From Pyrenopolyporus hunteri (lineage: Eukaryota; Ascomycota; Sordariomycetes; Xylariales; Hypoxylaceae), in NCBI GenBank assembly GCA_902806595.1, contig CADCXC010000003.1:2790001-2854000 (forward strand): DNA of 64,000 bases, given 5' to 3'. The notes below the pieces were generated by a model. That model was given only the letters and a program-made list of their open reading frames with translations. It did no database searches and was not told the DNA's origin. The stretch's first letter is position 1. The number at the start of each line of letters is the position of its first letter. Of the stretch, positions 1 through 13,416 are shown one piece after another. A program made the position numbers and the translations under genes.

Positions 1-1423
1 TAGGTATCTAGGTAGATAATGTGCTCCGTACCTACCTAGGTACCTACGCATCCACCTATTAGGTATGTACAATGCATGTATGTAGAAGGAATGGAAGTTA
101 CATGTAGGTACGTATTGAAAATTTGACGCGCCTTTCAGCAACGCGTCACGGCACGTCAAGTACCATAAAGAGGTATATAGGTAGGTACATGTACACAGCA
201 ACTAGATACAGACCGCTACAGGAGGTAGTTCGACTTTATCCCCTGTAGCCATAAGACAGAGCCCCCCGAGCATCTCTTCGATGCTAAATTTTGGCTTATG
301 GATATGACAACATGCTCCATACCAGAATAACGACAATCTCAGGTTCTAGCACCACATCACCATGTCATCCTAGCCATGATGGGTATGATAGACGTATAGT
401 ATATGCCTGGGTATGAAGCCTCAGTCCATATATTTCACCTTAGTGTCATGACGAAAGACAGGTTAGCCTTGCTTAGACGGTTTACAATCAAATTGATCCA
501 GTGGTAAGAACAAAGTTGGTTATATGGAGATAAGTCATTTATTGGAAGTCAAAAATTCAGGAGGGACACAGGCATGGAAACAAAAGAATACCTATACCAA
601 TTACCATTTACCCTCGTATATGTAGGAATTACTTGCGTTAGCCCTTCTCATAGCCGGGTAGTTGGTATATACATCGCAGCTAGGTCTTGGTTAATATATG
701 ATACTTAAGCTCATCTAGTTACGTTAGAATGCATACCCCTTTGTCCATTCCTCTATCTCTAATTCACTAGATAGGTCACAGCGAAGGCTTTCCTGAGTTT
801 TTAATAATTTTACTGTATTCTGGACTATGGGTCTACCTAACGTGGTGCCGCCTGTACACCGTTCATATCCACTCGCTACGCCCTTTCTCCTCTCCCCGAG
901 CATCCCCCTTGGACACCGTGGCAGAGTCTTTTCCGACCCCATATCTCATACTCTCCCCTCTCCATCGTGATCACTTGCGTTCATCCCCCTTTCATAAAGC
1001 CAACCACCTCATTCGTAGGCCAACAAATAAATATCGGCATATAGATAATACACGCGGTGCTATCTTCCATACGAACACCGGCTAATCCTAGACGCTTCGA
1101 TTAAGTCCCGTGACAAAGAAATAGATGACTCCGAAAATTCGAACATCCCGGTTCGTATCCTAGCTTGAATAGAAACCCTTACGTTGCAAGACTTGATTCC
1201 CGATATTTGGGAACCGCGTACGGGCTAGGTGCGATATATGCGTTCGCAGGCGAAATAATCCCTTCGCAATTCGCGGGCAGGTGTGTTGGGTTTGCTTCCG
1301 AAAAGAACCAATATACAGAAGAAACCCGGGTCCTCGTGCGGACAAAAGTTAAGAGATAATGGGGTAGAGGAGGTAGACGACGGTACTTCAGGGGAGAGCC
1401 GGCGGAGCACCGAACCGTCGTTC
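1..1423. other. intergenic / 3' flank of the first regulator gene
   Basis: No gene is supported here. The short open frames on both strands lack introns that fit, domains and coding-like composition. The first 200 bases are rich in TAGGTA/TACCTA motifs, which recur in most spacers of this window. The right end is the 3' flank of the minus-strand Zn2Cys6 gene, whose stop codon is at 1424-1426. Confidence 0.6.
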
Positions 1424-3640
1424 TTATCTGAGCCCGCTAAAATCTACCTCGGCATTTATATGGCCGAGGCCGCCGAGGGAGTTCATTGAAATGCTCTCCG
1501 AATTAGCTCGTTGCAATGCGTGAAAGTCGCCTACGGTCCTTGGTATTTGAGATGGTTGGTGTGGATGTTGTTGATGCATGATGAAACTATTCGTTCGTTG
1601 TGGAGGTTGTCGGTGCAGCATATTATTCATCATATTAAACTGTGGGTTTTGTGGTATGTTCTGCTGTTGGCCCATACTCGCCATGTTGGTCGGCTGTTGG
1701 TTTAGACCGTGCCCGAGATTCGTGTGAATATCTGTCTGCATGGTATTGCCGAGGTTATGATTCTGATTCATACCATGTGACAAGTTATGGTGCTGATGCT
1801 GAAGATGTGGTTGTTGCGGATTCAAAGATCCCGGCTGGTTGAGTGAATGCTGCGATGATTGACCCATGGGACTCATCATATCGGATATCGAGCTGAATTC
1901 ATTTCCATGATACTCCACACCTGGAGACATAATGGGTGGCGAGCTGACCATGGGGAAAGGCGATTTCATGTCCTCGCCATTGTTCGAGTGGGCCGAGTCC
2001 GTCCCGATGTCTTGTATGTGTTGCATGCTACTAGGAGTGTACGGCTCGGTCTTGAAGTCCGTCATCATCGGAGGTTGGGCCATGCCAGCGTTGCCGAATC
2101 CATCGAAAATGTCGATGTTTTGCAGGCACGCGTTCTCTGGGGCGCGCTGAAGGATTGGATTGGCCAGACGGGGCAGGATATCGTGGACCTTATTCAAAAG
2201 TAGGGGGAGGAAATGATGATCCCCGTTGCGAAGAACCGACAGGAGCTGCAAAAGCGAGTTTAGTTGCTCCCGAGGACCCATACTAAAAGGGTCGCCAGAC
2301 GAAGGGAGTATAGAGAGGACATCGATGAGAGAGGACGATATTTCCAGCAGTTTTGCAACGAGGGGCATTCCCAGCAATTCGGTACTCTGAGTTGAGAACT
2401 GAGACGTCATCGATATTAAGTCACGCGACATGTCGATGGGATATTGAAATTGCATCTGGTCCTGGCTGCCTTGAGGAACACAGTTATTCTGCATGCTCAG
2501 GTGCCACGTGATGGTCTTGAGCCATTGCTGATTCGCCCGTAAGTCGGACTCCGGGACGCTCATGTAAGGGGGAATCATGTCCGAGAACTGTTTTTGCAAG
2601 GCGCTAAGATATGACGGAGAGGATTCGCTGCGCGTCTTATTCCACAGAGAAATGAAGACATCATCGAACGACCTGAAGAGATTGACCAACAGGAGATAGC
2701 TGTTCAACTGGGAAGCAAGGGGATCCGTGGGATCGTCCGTCATGGTAGGAAGATTGATCGAAGCCTGAAGCGTGACAGGCCGACCACGTTGTAGAGCGTA
2801 GGCCCTTGAATCTAGTTTTAGCAAGACGAATCACAGCAATTTGAGAGATTGGGGGAAATACCTTTCTGTCACAAACAGAAGCCAGTATAGGCGTCGTCGT
2901 CGCGAAGCCTCGACGTTGTCGTATTGTAGATAGGTTTCCTCCTTATTCATTCCGATAATGTGGGCTAAAGTAGTCGCCTCTCGAAGGTAGAACCAGGCCT
3001 TGTCGTGCATGTCGAGGGCGTATTGGGAGCAGAAGAGGAAATAGCTGGTGCATAGACTATTCAAGGTCGGGCACTCCTGATACTCGTAACCTTTCCGCAC
3101 ACGAATCGTCTCTTCCATCAATAACATTCCGGAGGTGATGTTAGCTCCAGGCATACGTTCGATAACCGCATCGACGCCGGGCACGTTCATCCCAGGTTGA
3201 AACATCATCCAGGCGCACAACGAAGTAACGAGGCAATACGTGTCGAGACTCTGGTCTATATACATCGACTGCTGTTCGAGTCGCTGTCGATGGAGGATGG
3301 GCATGATCGGATACATGTTGGCGAAGAAGAATTCGATGCATTCCTTCGCCATCTCGCTAGCGAGAAGTCCGGGAGTCGGCGATAACGTAGGGCTGCACGG
3401 AGGACTGCTGAGTCCATTCAGTCGGCTCTGAACCTTCGCGGAAAGGCTCGTCTGTCGTTGCGTCTCGCGTAGTTCGCTGATAACCTTCGCTCTCGAGCCC
3501 TTAGGACCTTTCTTCTGTGGAATCGCATTGTATGTGCAAGTCAACTGGGCCGAGGCACAGTTGCGGCAAGGGTTGATGCCGTCGCACTTCACTTTCCGTC
3601 GATGGCAGGCATCGCAGGCCCGTTTCACAGCCTGCGACAT
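1424..3640 (-). CDS. Zn2Cys6 transcription factor, COL-26/BglR-like
   Basis: Nuclear DNA-binding regulator of 719 residues. Exon 1 is 3640-2862 and exon 2 is 2804-1424. The 57-bp intron (2805-2861) joins LLFVTER to AYALQRG in phase 2. The N-terminus carries a complete binuclear zinc cluster at residues 9-36, spaced CX2CX6CX5CX2CX6C (core CDACHRRKVKC), followed by a basic linker with the motif KKGPKGSRAK. A fungal transcription factor middle homology region follows from about residue 100 (FFFANMYPIMPILHRQRL). The C-terminal third is rich in Gln, His, Asn and Met, as in activation domains. The cluster and linker most resemble the COL-26/BglR group, which controls glucose sensing, starch and cellulose utilisation and carbon catabolite repression in Neurospora and Trichoderma. 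That subfamily call is from memory of the family; the Zn2Cys6 call is firm. A pyrimidine-rich leader (in sense) lies upstream. Confidence 0.85.
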
Positions 3641-6600
3641 CTTGGTTGTCGTCGCTATCCACTCGTTTACTAAGACTTAAAAATTCGAACGTTAAATCTC
3701 GACGCAATCGGATGCGCTAGTTTGTCTGTTACACGCCTCGCTCTTTCAAGTATTTTTCTAGATCCAGCCAACCCAATCTTTACCAAGCTCGTGTGGAGAT
3801 GCAGGCACGGCAGTATTTGCGGAGAGAATCTGGAGTGAAGCAATTGGACAAGCGTTCTTAATCGGCCCGTCGCTGAGAGAAAGGCGGAGGAATCAGGTTC
3901 ATTGGGAAAACGCGGGGATTCGACAGTCCGGGGGTATTTCGTTGGTGTGGGTAGGCGACCTTGTTTGACACAGACGCCGAAGCACTAAATGAGGGTTTGC
4001 AACGATGACTTCAGTCACGATAGTTCAGAACGAGGATAGTCGAGAATAGGAGAGGAATAAGAAGAATAGTAAAAGAGAAAAAGAGATCGCCGTCGTAAGC
4101 AGGTCACGGCGCTAGAACAAAGAGGAAAAATTGGGAGGGAGAGGGAGCAAATAGCCAGGACAAGAGAGAAAAAAGATGGGGATGATGGGGACGGGGGTGG
4201 ATGGGAAATGGGAATGGGCTGGTGGGTTAGCGAAGTACTATAGTAGTAAAGTAGCGAAGTAGCAGGCAGGTAGGTTAAACTAGATTAAACCAGGTTCAGG
4301 AACTAAGGAACTAGTGAACTAGCGCGTAGGAGAGGGAAGGCTAGGACGAAAGAACACAGAAGGACAGTTCCCCGGCTCGAGGAAGGAGAAAGGGGAAATG
4401 AGAGCGGCTTAAGGGCCCTAAGAGGGCCTAAAGGGCGAGGTACAGAAGGCAAGAGACGAGACAAGGAAGCTGGGAAACGCACTGTGAGTGGCCGACACGG
4501 GCTACGCTAACTCGGGTTAGCATGCCCCAAAGAGGTAACAGTCTCCGGCGAATGGCGTCGTGTTCTGGTAGCATCATGCTAGTACGTACACGGGTAGCGT
4601 ACATGGTAGTATAGGTACGTGGTAGATGCTAAGTACCGTACCTACTGTAGTAGTACCTATATAGTAGTAGAGTGCTGGTATAATACACGTACAGCAGGTA
4701 TAATACAATAGGTACGATACAACAGAATACTATAGCATAATGCGCTGGTATAAGAAATGAGTAATGGTAATATCAAGTAAAATGCCCGATCTCTACATAG
4801 ACAACAACCCAACGCTAATACGTTCCTGTCTCTGGCGAGGAACTTGGCAGGGTGGGAAGACGAGAAACACGACACTGTGTGGCTGTATTCGAGGCAAGAC
4901 AATGACTTCCAGGTTGTATCAGCCGTCTTATTAATCTGTCTCGTAGTCCCGTAGTCTCGTAGTTTCGCAGCCACCGAGATCCTTTTCCATAACACGCACT
5001 CCCCCCCAGTTTAGGATGTAAGTAGTAAAACCGTTCCCTAACCTCAGAAAGGAAAGCCTGTCCGAAGGTGACAAGACTGCCGCGCACACCGTACGAAGAT
5101 CGAGCATGAATATAATTTAACAATGGCCTGGGTATGCAGGATCCAATTGGGCAGCCCATCACCGAACGCCTCAAGAGTTATTGCTACTACTTAAAATCGT
5201 AGGTCTACCGACGACGTTGTTGCAGATATAATAGCAGATATACAAGACAAGACGAACGGCACAGAGTGGTAGGAGCTTCGATTGCCAGGGGGGTGAGAAC
5301 CGGGGAATGTCAAGGATGATGACGCCTGGCGGCGATAACCTCAGCAATCAAGTGGCCAACGAAAAATTCTACTCGCATGTAGTCTTATGTGTATTAGAGA
5401 TGATTATGTATCAATATGTATTGGTACTAGGTATGATTCCATACACGGTACGTTTAGCATCAACAGGTCTGCGGCGTCTACTTCTGGCACTTTCTGGCAC
5501 TTCATACGATAGCATCTAGCCGGGAAAAAAAGTCATCAGTTAGTTCCATAATAATTACCGGGTAGTTCATGTACACTGCCCTGAGGCGTCCCAAGATGAG
5601 GACGGAAAAAAGACATCCAGCATCCAATTTAATGCTCAAGATTTCTAGAAAAGGATTCAACACAACTCCCGTAAGTACGTCCTCTCCTTCCTATTCACGT
5701 TGAACGAACCTCGCCTATTCCGCTGCCATTCCCGTTCATCGGGCTGTGCCAATGGTCAATTCCGATGAGGCAGGCAGTTTGCTTCTTCGTACTCCTTACT
5801 CCTTACATAGCGGTATGAAGCTGGCCGCGTGTGTACCTACACTTACCGTGAACATGAATAGCGGGCGAAATAGGAATAGAAATACAACTGATCAATTGAA
5901 ATGCCCGCCAATTTGCAAGAAGATTGGCCAAGTGCCAGCGTCGCAAAACGCGACTGTTGCGCCACTTAACAATTTAATATCAGCCGAGCAGCTGGAATGT
6001 CCGTCTGCATGGAACAAGTCGCCGGACATTCTTCGAGCGTGATTAAAAAACAAGAAGGCTTCCCGGAACATGTATACCTACATACATACCTACATATACA
6101 CACGCAGCCTGCTTCGAATTTACCGTTTTATTGTCGTCCTGGTCGGTAGCTGAAGCCATAGCAGCTGCAGAGTCGGCCGGTGGATGTCGCCATCTCTACG
6201 TGAGCGATGATCTCCCGCCTTTCCTAATGAGTGATGAGCCAAAAATAGCCCTGGAATACTAGTGCTGCCCAGATGCTACGTTGTATTCAGGCAATTTGCA
6301 ACCTCGCCTATCATTGGCCCATAGTGGAGTGACCGCTCAGCATTACTCGATACGTAGAAAGTTATGCTACAAAGGAAAAACAAAGCGCAATGTCATTAGG
6401 GCTCTTCCCGTCTATCCGAAGGTAGATAGGTAGACATTAGCCATCCGTCGTCAAAGGTCCGTATTCGTCATCCCCAACACACGAGTCTGAAAAACTCAAA
6501 TCATCCTAACTTAACGACTGCCAAGTGATCATCATAAGGCTGGACCTACGAGTACATACATGTAGATGATGATCAGCCGTGTCTGCTGGTTGGCTGGAGA

Positions 6601-9600
6601 GCGCTCCTCCCCCACCATCAACCCCCCGATTTACACAAGCCTGCCTCTCCCCGTTCACTCTTCAGGGCTCAGCTCAAGATTGTCATTCCGTCGAGGACCG
6701 TGACACCAGCAACATACCTAGGTTTGGCTTTGAAACGAGCAGGTCAAACCTAGAGGTAGAAGAAGAGAAGTGTAGACTAACTCGTAACAAGGAGCCAAGA
6801 CAAGACCCGACCCCGAGAAGGGGTGAGTGTACCACGAAGGATTGCAATAGGATGTGAAGGACCCTAATGCACAACACCGACTCGTCGCCGTTGACGATCG
6901 GGTTTGTCCGTCTGACTGGCGTTGATATTTTAAGCTCTGTCGTCGGTGAAGGTTCATCAAGAATAACTTATCGTGTCTAATTCCCAAGCAGGCCACCTAT
7001 CATGAAATAAGAGCGTCCCTACCCGTCAGCAGAAGTATACCTACCTACCTATCTACAGTAAGAAAAGGAGCGAAATACATGTACCAGTGAAAAATACCAG
7101 CCGGTATCTTTTTGAGGAAAGTTTGTTAAGTCCGCAACGAGTACATACAATACCTACCTTACCTGGGTGTACACACCTAGTACCTGTGTAATGTGATGCA
7201 AAATGAGTCCCAGAACTCCGGGACCTCTGCTACAGTATCGTCAATATCATCGAATGAGGATATCCAACCCCGTGTGCGCCACATCACGCTATTCCCAGTC
7301 ATTCTGTTCGACGACGAGGCGTCATCGTGATTGATTGCGCTGAATGGACGTCGCACAGCAGCTTACTAGAGCCAGAATTGAGTGTTTATCGCCCAGGTAT
7401 GTATGGTACGTGACATGATGAGCATGGATGGCAATCCTGCCAAACCGCATTATGCCCGTGGTGCGAGAAAATACCGTGCGCGTCTATCCTACCACCGCCT
7501 CTTGTGCCTTCCAGCTGCCTATTTACTTTATCGCCTTCGCAAATCACAAGCGAGAAACGGCTTCCCAGCCGAGGGCCCCCTTTCCCGCTTCCGTCGTCGG
7601 TAAAGCCAAAATACCTATCTACTGTGTTCCCCTTCAGCACGGCCGAAATCCAAGGGGCTTGATTTGGGGGATCATCAATCGCGTTCATCAGGACGGGCTA
7701 GGTTGCTATCTGAGAAAGCCTACATATCTTACTTTTCAGCTACCTCGTATCACGACTCACGGAAAAAAAAAAAAAAAAAAAGGCTCATCCCGTATCGAAG
7801 CGCCCAGAAAATTTTGACAGCGCAAATCGATTAATCGTGCCGTGCCATATCGACCCCGGCTCCTTGTGCTATTCAACATTCAACAATGTGGAGAAGACGT
7901 CAAGCGAACCCCAGCTTTTCCCCTTCGTCGCTGGAGCCCTTTTATCCCCCGCAAAATAACGGCCGCCAGCAAGAGACGCTAATAGTAAGCATGTTTTCAA
8001 CTTCACGATGGACCTCGCAGGTACGCTATAGCATCAAAACCAGCCCATGGGGTGGGCGTCGGTCCGAATGAGAATGGGTTGCCATGCCATATCCGTACGT
8101 TTCCCCGGCTTTGCACGTCGCCAAACGGGGGCCCGCCGCGCTGGATTCGTTCGGTTAGGCTCTGGGGTTTTATCCACCAATCTTAATCATATAACCGCGG
8201 GCGATTCCCACGGCCGGGACTTAACGACCGCGGGAATCTGGGGTTCGCTTCTTCATCCCCTCGTGCCAAATCGTCGCATCGGCAGACAAGTAGAATAGAG
8301 GGAGGTGAAATCCACATTGCTGCGCGACGAGAAGCACATGAACTACATACACATCTCCAAATGGCCCCGACGCAGTAGTTAAGCTAACGCCTATCCGCCC
8401 TTTCAGTCTTATCGCCGACTGTGCCACCTAAAGGCGTCCGCGATTCTTCCGCCGAAGCTTATAACGCCATGCAAGTCTCCTGATCGAGATTGCAGTCTCA
8501 CTTTGACGTCGAACCATCTAAGCTACCGCTCGCTAGATCAGCCCGCGTCTCCACACATGCCGTTCTACAGTTACGTGTACCTAAACCGGTGCTCTGTAAA
8601 GGGGCGTTCGTCGCTGCTGGTAAATTTAAGGGATAAGATGTCGTAACACGTAACAACCATACCTTCGAATTTAGACATACAGCTCCGAGCCTTCGAAACA
8701 GCGTAAGCACGTATCTATCCGTTAATGCATGGTGAAGATAAATATAGTTAAATGATCCTATCCGCTGGGCTATATGTAGTAAGAATCGGCATATAGATCT
8801 TCAAACTTCGCGGTAGTACTGTTGCAATGATGAACGTTTATAGTAGTTCACAACCATATACCCCCGTCTCTCCCACGTCCTTTCTAGAATGGATCCAGAT
8901 ACTATACTCAGACCAACCAAGCCAAGAGAACGCCGAAACTTGTAGCAGTCGTCAATGGAGGCTAGCACTAGGTTTCATTCTTAGACGGGACTAGTAACAC
9001 TATCGATGCGCCTTCAAGGAGTCCTTCTTGAACTAATGTAAGGAGAAGTCTCTCCGCGTCGAATACACATGCATGTGCTGTATAGTCTCCTGCTCTTAAG
9101 GGTCTGGGCACGGGGTTAACTACTAGATACCACACTATAGTCCGCGAACATTCACAAGAGTGAAGCAGTTCCTGATGCTTTAGAGTTGAATCGCCTCGGT
9201 CTATCCAGTAGTCACAGCTCATCTCGGCGGTTTTTTCGTTGGAGAATCGAATTATACCAGCGCTCCTGGGGCGACTTCATGCCGTCTACGAAGTGATTCC
9301 AGCTCATAGTTTATGCACAGATATAAGCTCCGCCTTCGGGCCGGAACGTGCAGCAAGGTTGGAGGCATACCAGTCCGGGGCTCCAAGCAACCCTCGTCCC
9401 CCTGCTTTATACCGTCTAACTAAGTCCGGGGTATGACTCTTAGGTTGTAAACGCAAACTGTGGGAGATATTTCATGATTGACATAGAGAATGGGCAGGTT
9501 GGTGCGAGATATGCATGAGAACTACTACAAACGAGCGAATGTTGACTGCCTCACAATATTGGCGGCGACGGCGTCACTTCGGACAGCAGCTCCGCCCATC

Positions 9601-11355
9601 AGAGTCGAAGGAGAGCGAGTGCCGGGTGACCAAAACAAAAACATCGAGCGATTGACGATCTTATCCTGGGGTAAGGGTTGTCGTGGATGCATGGCAGCAA
9701 TGTTTAGGGCGGGCATGTCATATTATGATCTACTCAGTCCTGTCGGGGCCGAGGACTAAGGTCAATTCCTTGATATTGACAGAGACATGTGAAGTAAGTC
9801 TCGCTTAGCAATTATTCTCCATGCTGGTGCTGACTCTCTTCCTTCTTTCTCTATATGCGCTGTTTGCGGGTATTGTACTAGATGACAGCTATGACTTCAT
9901 ATTAAATTCAACCCTCTTGGGGAGCATCCAATAATTCCATAATGAGTAGATATAGATTCTATCTCGTAGAGATTAGACAACATTTTCAATATTGGGAGAT
10001 TTAGAAACTATGTGATAATATCGCAGACTTGAGAAGTATAATATGAGTCTCATCTATCTAAACTATTGTAAGAGCAACCTAATATCAGCAGAATAAGGAG
10101 GCTTGAGACAAATTCACTACTTGCCCGGCTAAGTAAATGTGGCCACAATGGCGAGCTCTATCAAATTTCAGAAATTCAAGTAGCGCTCGAGTATAAGTGT
10201 TGTCGTGACCGTGTAAAGCTCGCAAAGTGACACGTACATAACATGTATACCTACCTACCTATCTAGTGTGAGAACTTTGGAATTTAAAAGTTTTAGTTTG
10301 GATTGACATCCTTCATATAACCCGTGACCTCTATATACAAACCTATAATGTGACAGAACCAAGTTATTTTCATGTTCTTGCCCTTGAAAATGCGAGTATA
10401 ATGTATTATCCATTTCATCTCTTAGCAAACGCAAGATATGGTCGGATCTTGATTGTTAGTAGAGAACTAATGCCGGTGAGTTCTAACGGTGGAGATAATT
10501 TGAATCTCTCTCTTACCTTTACTAACTCGCTGTCATTTTTATTCTATTATGAAGCGGCGTGTAGTCGATCGAGCGCGTAATTTACTTCGTGGCCGGAGGC
10601 GACGCTATAGTCCCGACTCGTGAGAATATCTGATTTGTTGATAATGGCCTAAACCAGTGGTGGATTTCTGTTTCATTTGGTACTGCCCGACTGCCATGTT
10701 GTGGACATATGAGGCATATATCCCATTGCCTCCATTCAGTATGTATACCCAGGCCTTCGGCCTGGTTACTTCAGGTAGATAGCTCGTGCGACAGCGTAGT
10801 TGTTTCCCTCACTGTACAGTTAGTCTCATGGCACTGACTGTCTACCCGACCTACTCACTCATGGCTAGGATGAAAAGACGTTATTTTCTGCTTTTCTGGC
10901 TTAACAAGAGTATTCCTTCCTATAATAAGTCGCCGGTAACACCGTGTAGACATATCGATACACCGAGGATAAACCCGGATTCTCAGGAGACCTTAGTGTT
11001 CTACCCCTATTTTGATGAGGGAGGCCCCAGAACAGGGCACAGATCTTGCGACTCCTCACCTATGCCATGCGTCACAGTCAAAATATATCCTCTCAAGTCG
11101 ATAGAAGAGGAAGAGTAGGCCTACACAACTGATAGTCATAAGGAGAGTTTACAGATAGAAGTGAAAACCAGCATCCTGATATGAATCTGTGCTGTGGTTA
11201 TACGAAGGTTATGTTCATCTAGACGACTCTATCCAGCTTTAAATATCAACACGCAGGTCTTTAAGTACACCGTATCGACATCCACCGACACCCCCAAGTA
11301 GAGCTGTTACCGTAATTCGTGAATGAGTTTCAACCCTTACGATACCTCAGCACCC
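3641..11355. other. 7.7-kb gene-poor spacer
   Basis: No coding region can be supported. The left part, 4020-4480, is strongly purine-biased on the plus strand and is probably promoter and leader of the minus-strand regulator. The rest has scattered short open frames without domains, a 19-base A run at 7763-7781, an AT-rich stretch around 9.9-10.6 kb, and repeated TAGGTA/TACCTA motifs. I found no transposase, reverse transcriptase or terminal repeats by eye. Confidence 0.5.
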
Positions 11356-12514
11356 TCACCCCCCCTTCCCCCCACCCCCCAAATCCTCCACCGCTCCCCG
11401 CCGATCCCACGTCTCCCTCTCAAGGCCCTCGACCTCGTGCACCAGCCGCCAAATCCTAGCCCTAGCGCGCGCCGTCTCCTCGACCTGGCGGCGCCACACG
11501 TCGCGGAAGACGCCGAGCGCGAAGGGCGGGACGGGGGCCTTGCGGGCGGCGGCGTAGTCGTAGACGACGATGTCCTCCTCGGTGCGCGCGGCCACGCGCT
11601 TGTGCCGGTGCGACAGGATCACGCAGTCCAGCAGCAGCGACGTGTCGGCCGCCGAGGGCAGCGAGCGCAGCCTGTGGTAGGCCGAGACGGTGTCCGGGTA
11701 GGTCATGGGCTGGAGGCGGTTAGTTGATTTCTTATAGGGATGATATAGGAGTACGTATAGGAGGGTAGGTAAAGCCTATATATATATAAGGGGTAGACGC
11801 ACGAACTTATACTCGGCCTTGATGGACTTCATGATCAGCCCCGTCCCTTTCGGCGTCATGAGGTCCCTCCATTGCGCGCCGTGCTTCGGGTCTATCGCCG
11901 CGAAGTGTACGATCCAGTTGACGCGCGCGGACTCGGCGTAACGGATGTAGTTGGTATTATTGACGTGCCCCTGGTGTAACATGCTTGTATCAGCGCGGCT
12001 GTTGCTGTCTGCGCGTATACGTACCGGCGTGCCAGTATTACGAATCTCCCTCTTCCTCTTTTTCTATTCATACTCTACTCATCTCCCCCCCTTTTGTACT
12101 GAGCAGGGGACGGCCACCTACAAAGCTATCCATCTCGCCCCAGACAACCTGCTGGTCCTCCAATCCCCTGCGACCGCCTGTCAGAAAGCCGTCGGCGCCG
12201 GCGGCTAGCTCGCGCCACTCGGACGCGAGGGCGTGTATGATGCCGGCTGCGCGTTGCGCCTGTTCCCTGCTGCACCCGAACATGACGCATTTCCCTAGCC
12301 GCGCTTTCAGGTCCGAGTACCACCTACTCGGCGGAGCTGGGGGCAGGGTCTGTTCGTGAGCGGAGGAGGAAGAGTAGTTGCGTGCAGACTCTTTTCGGGG
12401 AGAATATATCGTGCCGGTCACGGACGAGTTGAGACTGAGGAGTGGGGTGTGTCGCCGAAGGGGTTTTGGACGTAGAACCCGGACGAGCGGTTTTAAGCGC
12501 GGTCTTGGAGGCAT
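11356..12514 (-). CDS. hotdog-fold (4HBT-like) thioesterase, probably mitochondrial
   Basis: A 304-residue protein in three exons: 12514-12122, 11970-11803 and 11709-11356. Both introns (151 and 93 bp) are phase 0. They join GEMDSF to GHVNNTNYIRYAESARVNW and EYKF to PMTYPDTVSAYHRL. The motif D-x-F-G-H-V-N-N followed by Y-x-R-Y is the signature of the 4-hydroxybenzoyl-CoA thioesterase / hotdog superfamily. The aspartate and the HVNN loop form the active site in known relatives. The N-terminus is rich in Arg, Pro and Ser with almost no acidic residues in the first 40 positions, which fits a mitochondrial presequence. The likely reaction is acyl-CoA or acyl-thioester hydrolysis; the substrate is unknown. 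The gene is divergent from the LYR-protein gene to its right. Confidence 0.82.
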
Positions 12515-13070
12515 TGTGTGTTTATCAGTTCCAATTGTACTATGAAGACATTTAGGAGAGTAGATATTTAGCCGTATATGGGACTGAGAGGAAGATTAGT
12601 TGAATCGTGGGAGTTGGGAGTTACAAAGTGAAGAGGTTAGCTAGGTACCTACCTATATCCCAAACCCGCATATAGCTAAACTTTCTTTACCTAGCCCGTA
12701 GCTCGGAGGGGCACCTCGGTAAAAGGCAACCGATCGGGGGCAGTTTTACTGGTCAGCCCCAAAGATACCACCCTAAGCTACAGGCAGGGCGTGTACCCGT
12801 ACCTATGGCGTCACATCACCACCACTCCGTTCGCTCTCAGCCGCTGGTTTCCGTTTCTCGCGTCTACCAAGTCATTATCGATCTTCTATCCAACTCCGTA
12901 GCTTCGTCCTGAGCCTCAGCGCTAACATCGCTCTACCTTCCTTGACCCGTTCCACTCCGATATATCAATATATACCTCACTTTACCAAATAAATAAACCC
13001 ACTCTCCACCCGTCAATGGCCTGACGCCCACAGCACCACCACTGTCGCCGCACCGCACTCCTTCCCCACG
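12515..13070. promoter_or_regulatory. divergent promoter region between thioesterase and LYR-protein genes
   Basis: This 556-bp spacer separates the start codons of a minus-strand thioesterase and a plus-strand LYR protein, so it must hold both promoters. TAGGTA/TACCTA motifs occur near 12641-12660. The 180 bp before the right-hand ATG are C/T-rich, as is usual for fungal leaders. I see no unambiguous TATA box. The function is inferred from gene orientation. Confidence 0.55.
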
Positions 13071-13416
13071 ATGTCATCAGCGCCCAATCCTAGGCTGCGG
13101 CAACAGGTCATATCGATCTACAAGGAGCTGCTACATCTAGGGCGCGATTACCCCCAGGGCTACGCATTCTTTCGGCCGCGGCTACACGGCGCCTTCATGA
13201 AGAATGCGGGTCTACGCGATGACGACGCCATCCAGAAAGCCATCATGCGGGCCGAATACGTTAAGAAAGGTAGGTGCCTATCTGGCTGGATATTTGCCAG
13301 CTACTGTCCTCGCCTTGCGATTCTATAGATGCAGTCCAGTACCATCTCATCCTGATTTTAAAGAGTAAAAGGGGCTAACACAATACCTATGCGATCAAGA
13401 ACTTGAGGCAATGTAA
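13071..13416 (+). CDS. LYR-motif protein, ETFRF1/LYRM5-like (3' end unresolved)
   Basis: The first exon (13071-13269) encodes 66 residues that look like the ETF regulatory factor 1 / LYRM5 family: an IYKELLHLGRDYP helix with the LYR-type tripeptide, then FFRPRLHGAF and RAEYVKK. These small mitochondrial proteins act with electron transfer flavoprotein and often with acyl carrier protein. After a 130-bp intron (13270-13399, with GCTAAC before the acceptor), the next 13 nt encode ELEA in frame, matching the family's KELEALY. The frame then either stops at TAA (13414-13416), giving 71 residues, or uses the perfect donor GTAAGT at 13413 into a third exon. I could not find the expected third-helix exon (a Y-x-L-K-K-Y-R-like motif) downstream, so the 3' end is open. 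Identity is well supported; length is not. Confidence 0.68.

Noticed and set aside
10786..11118. 110-residue plus-strand frame
   Set aside because: It has no recognised motif, composition like the surrounding spacer, and no splice partner.
11323..11727. 134-residue plus-strand frame opposite thioesterase exon 3
   Set aside because: It is an antisense shadow of a GC-rich exon whose minus-strand product completes the thioesterase.
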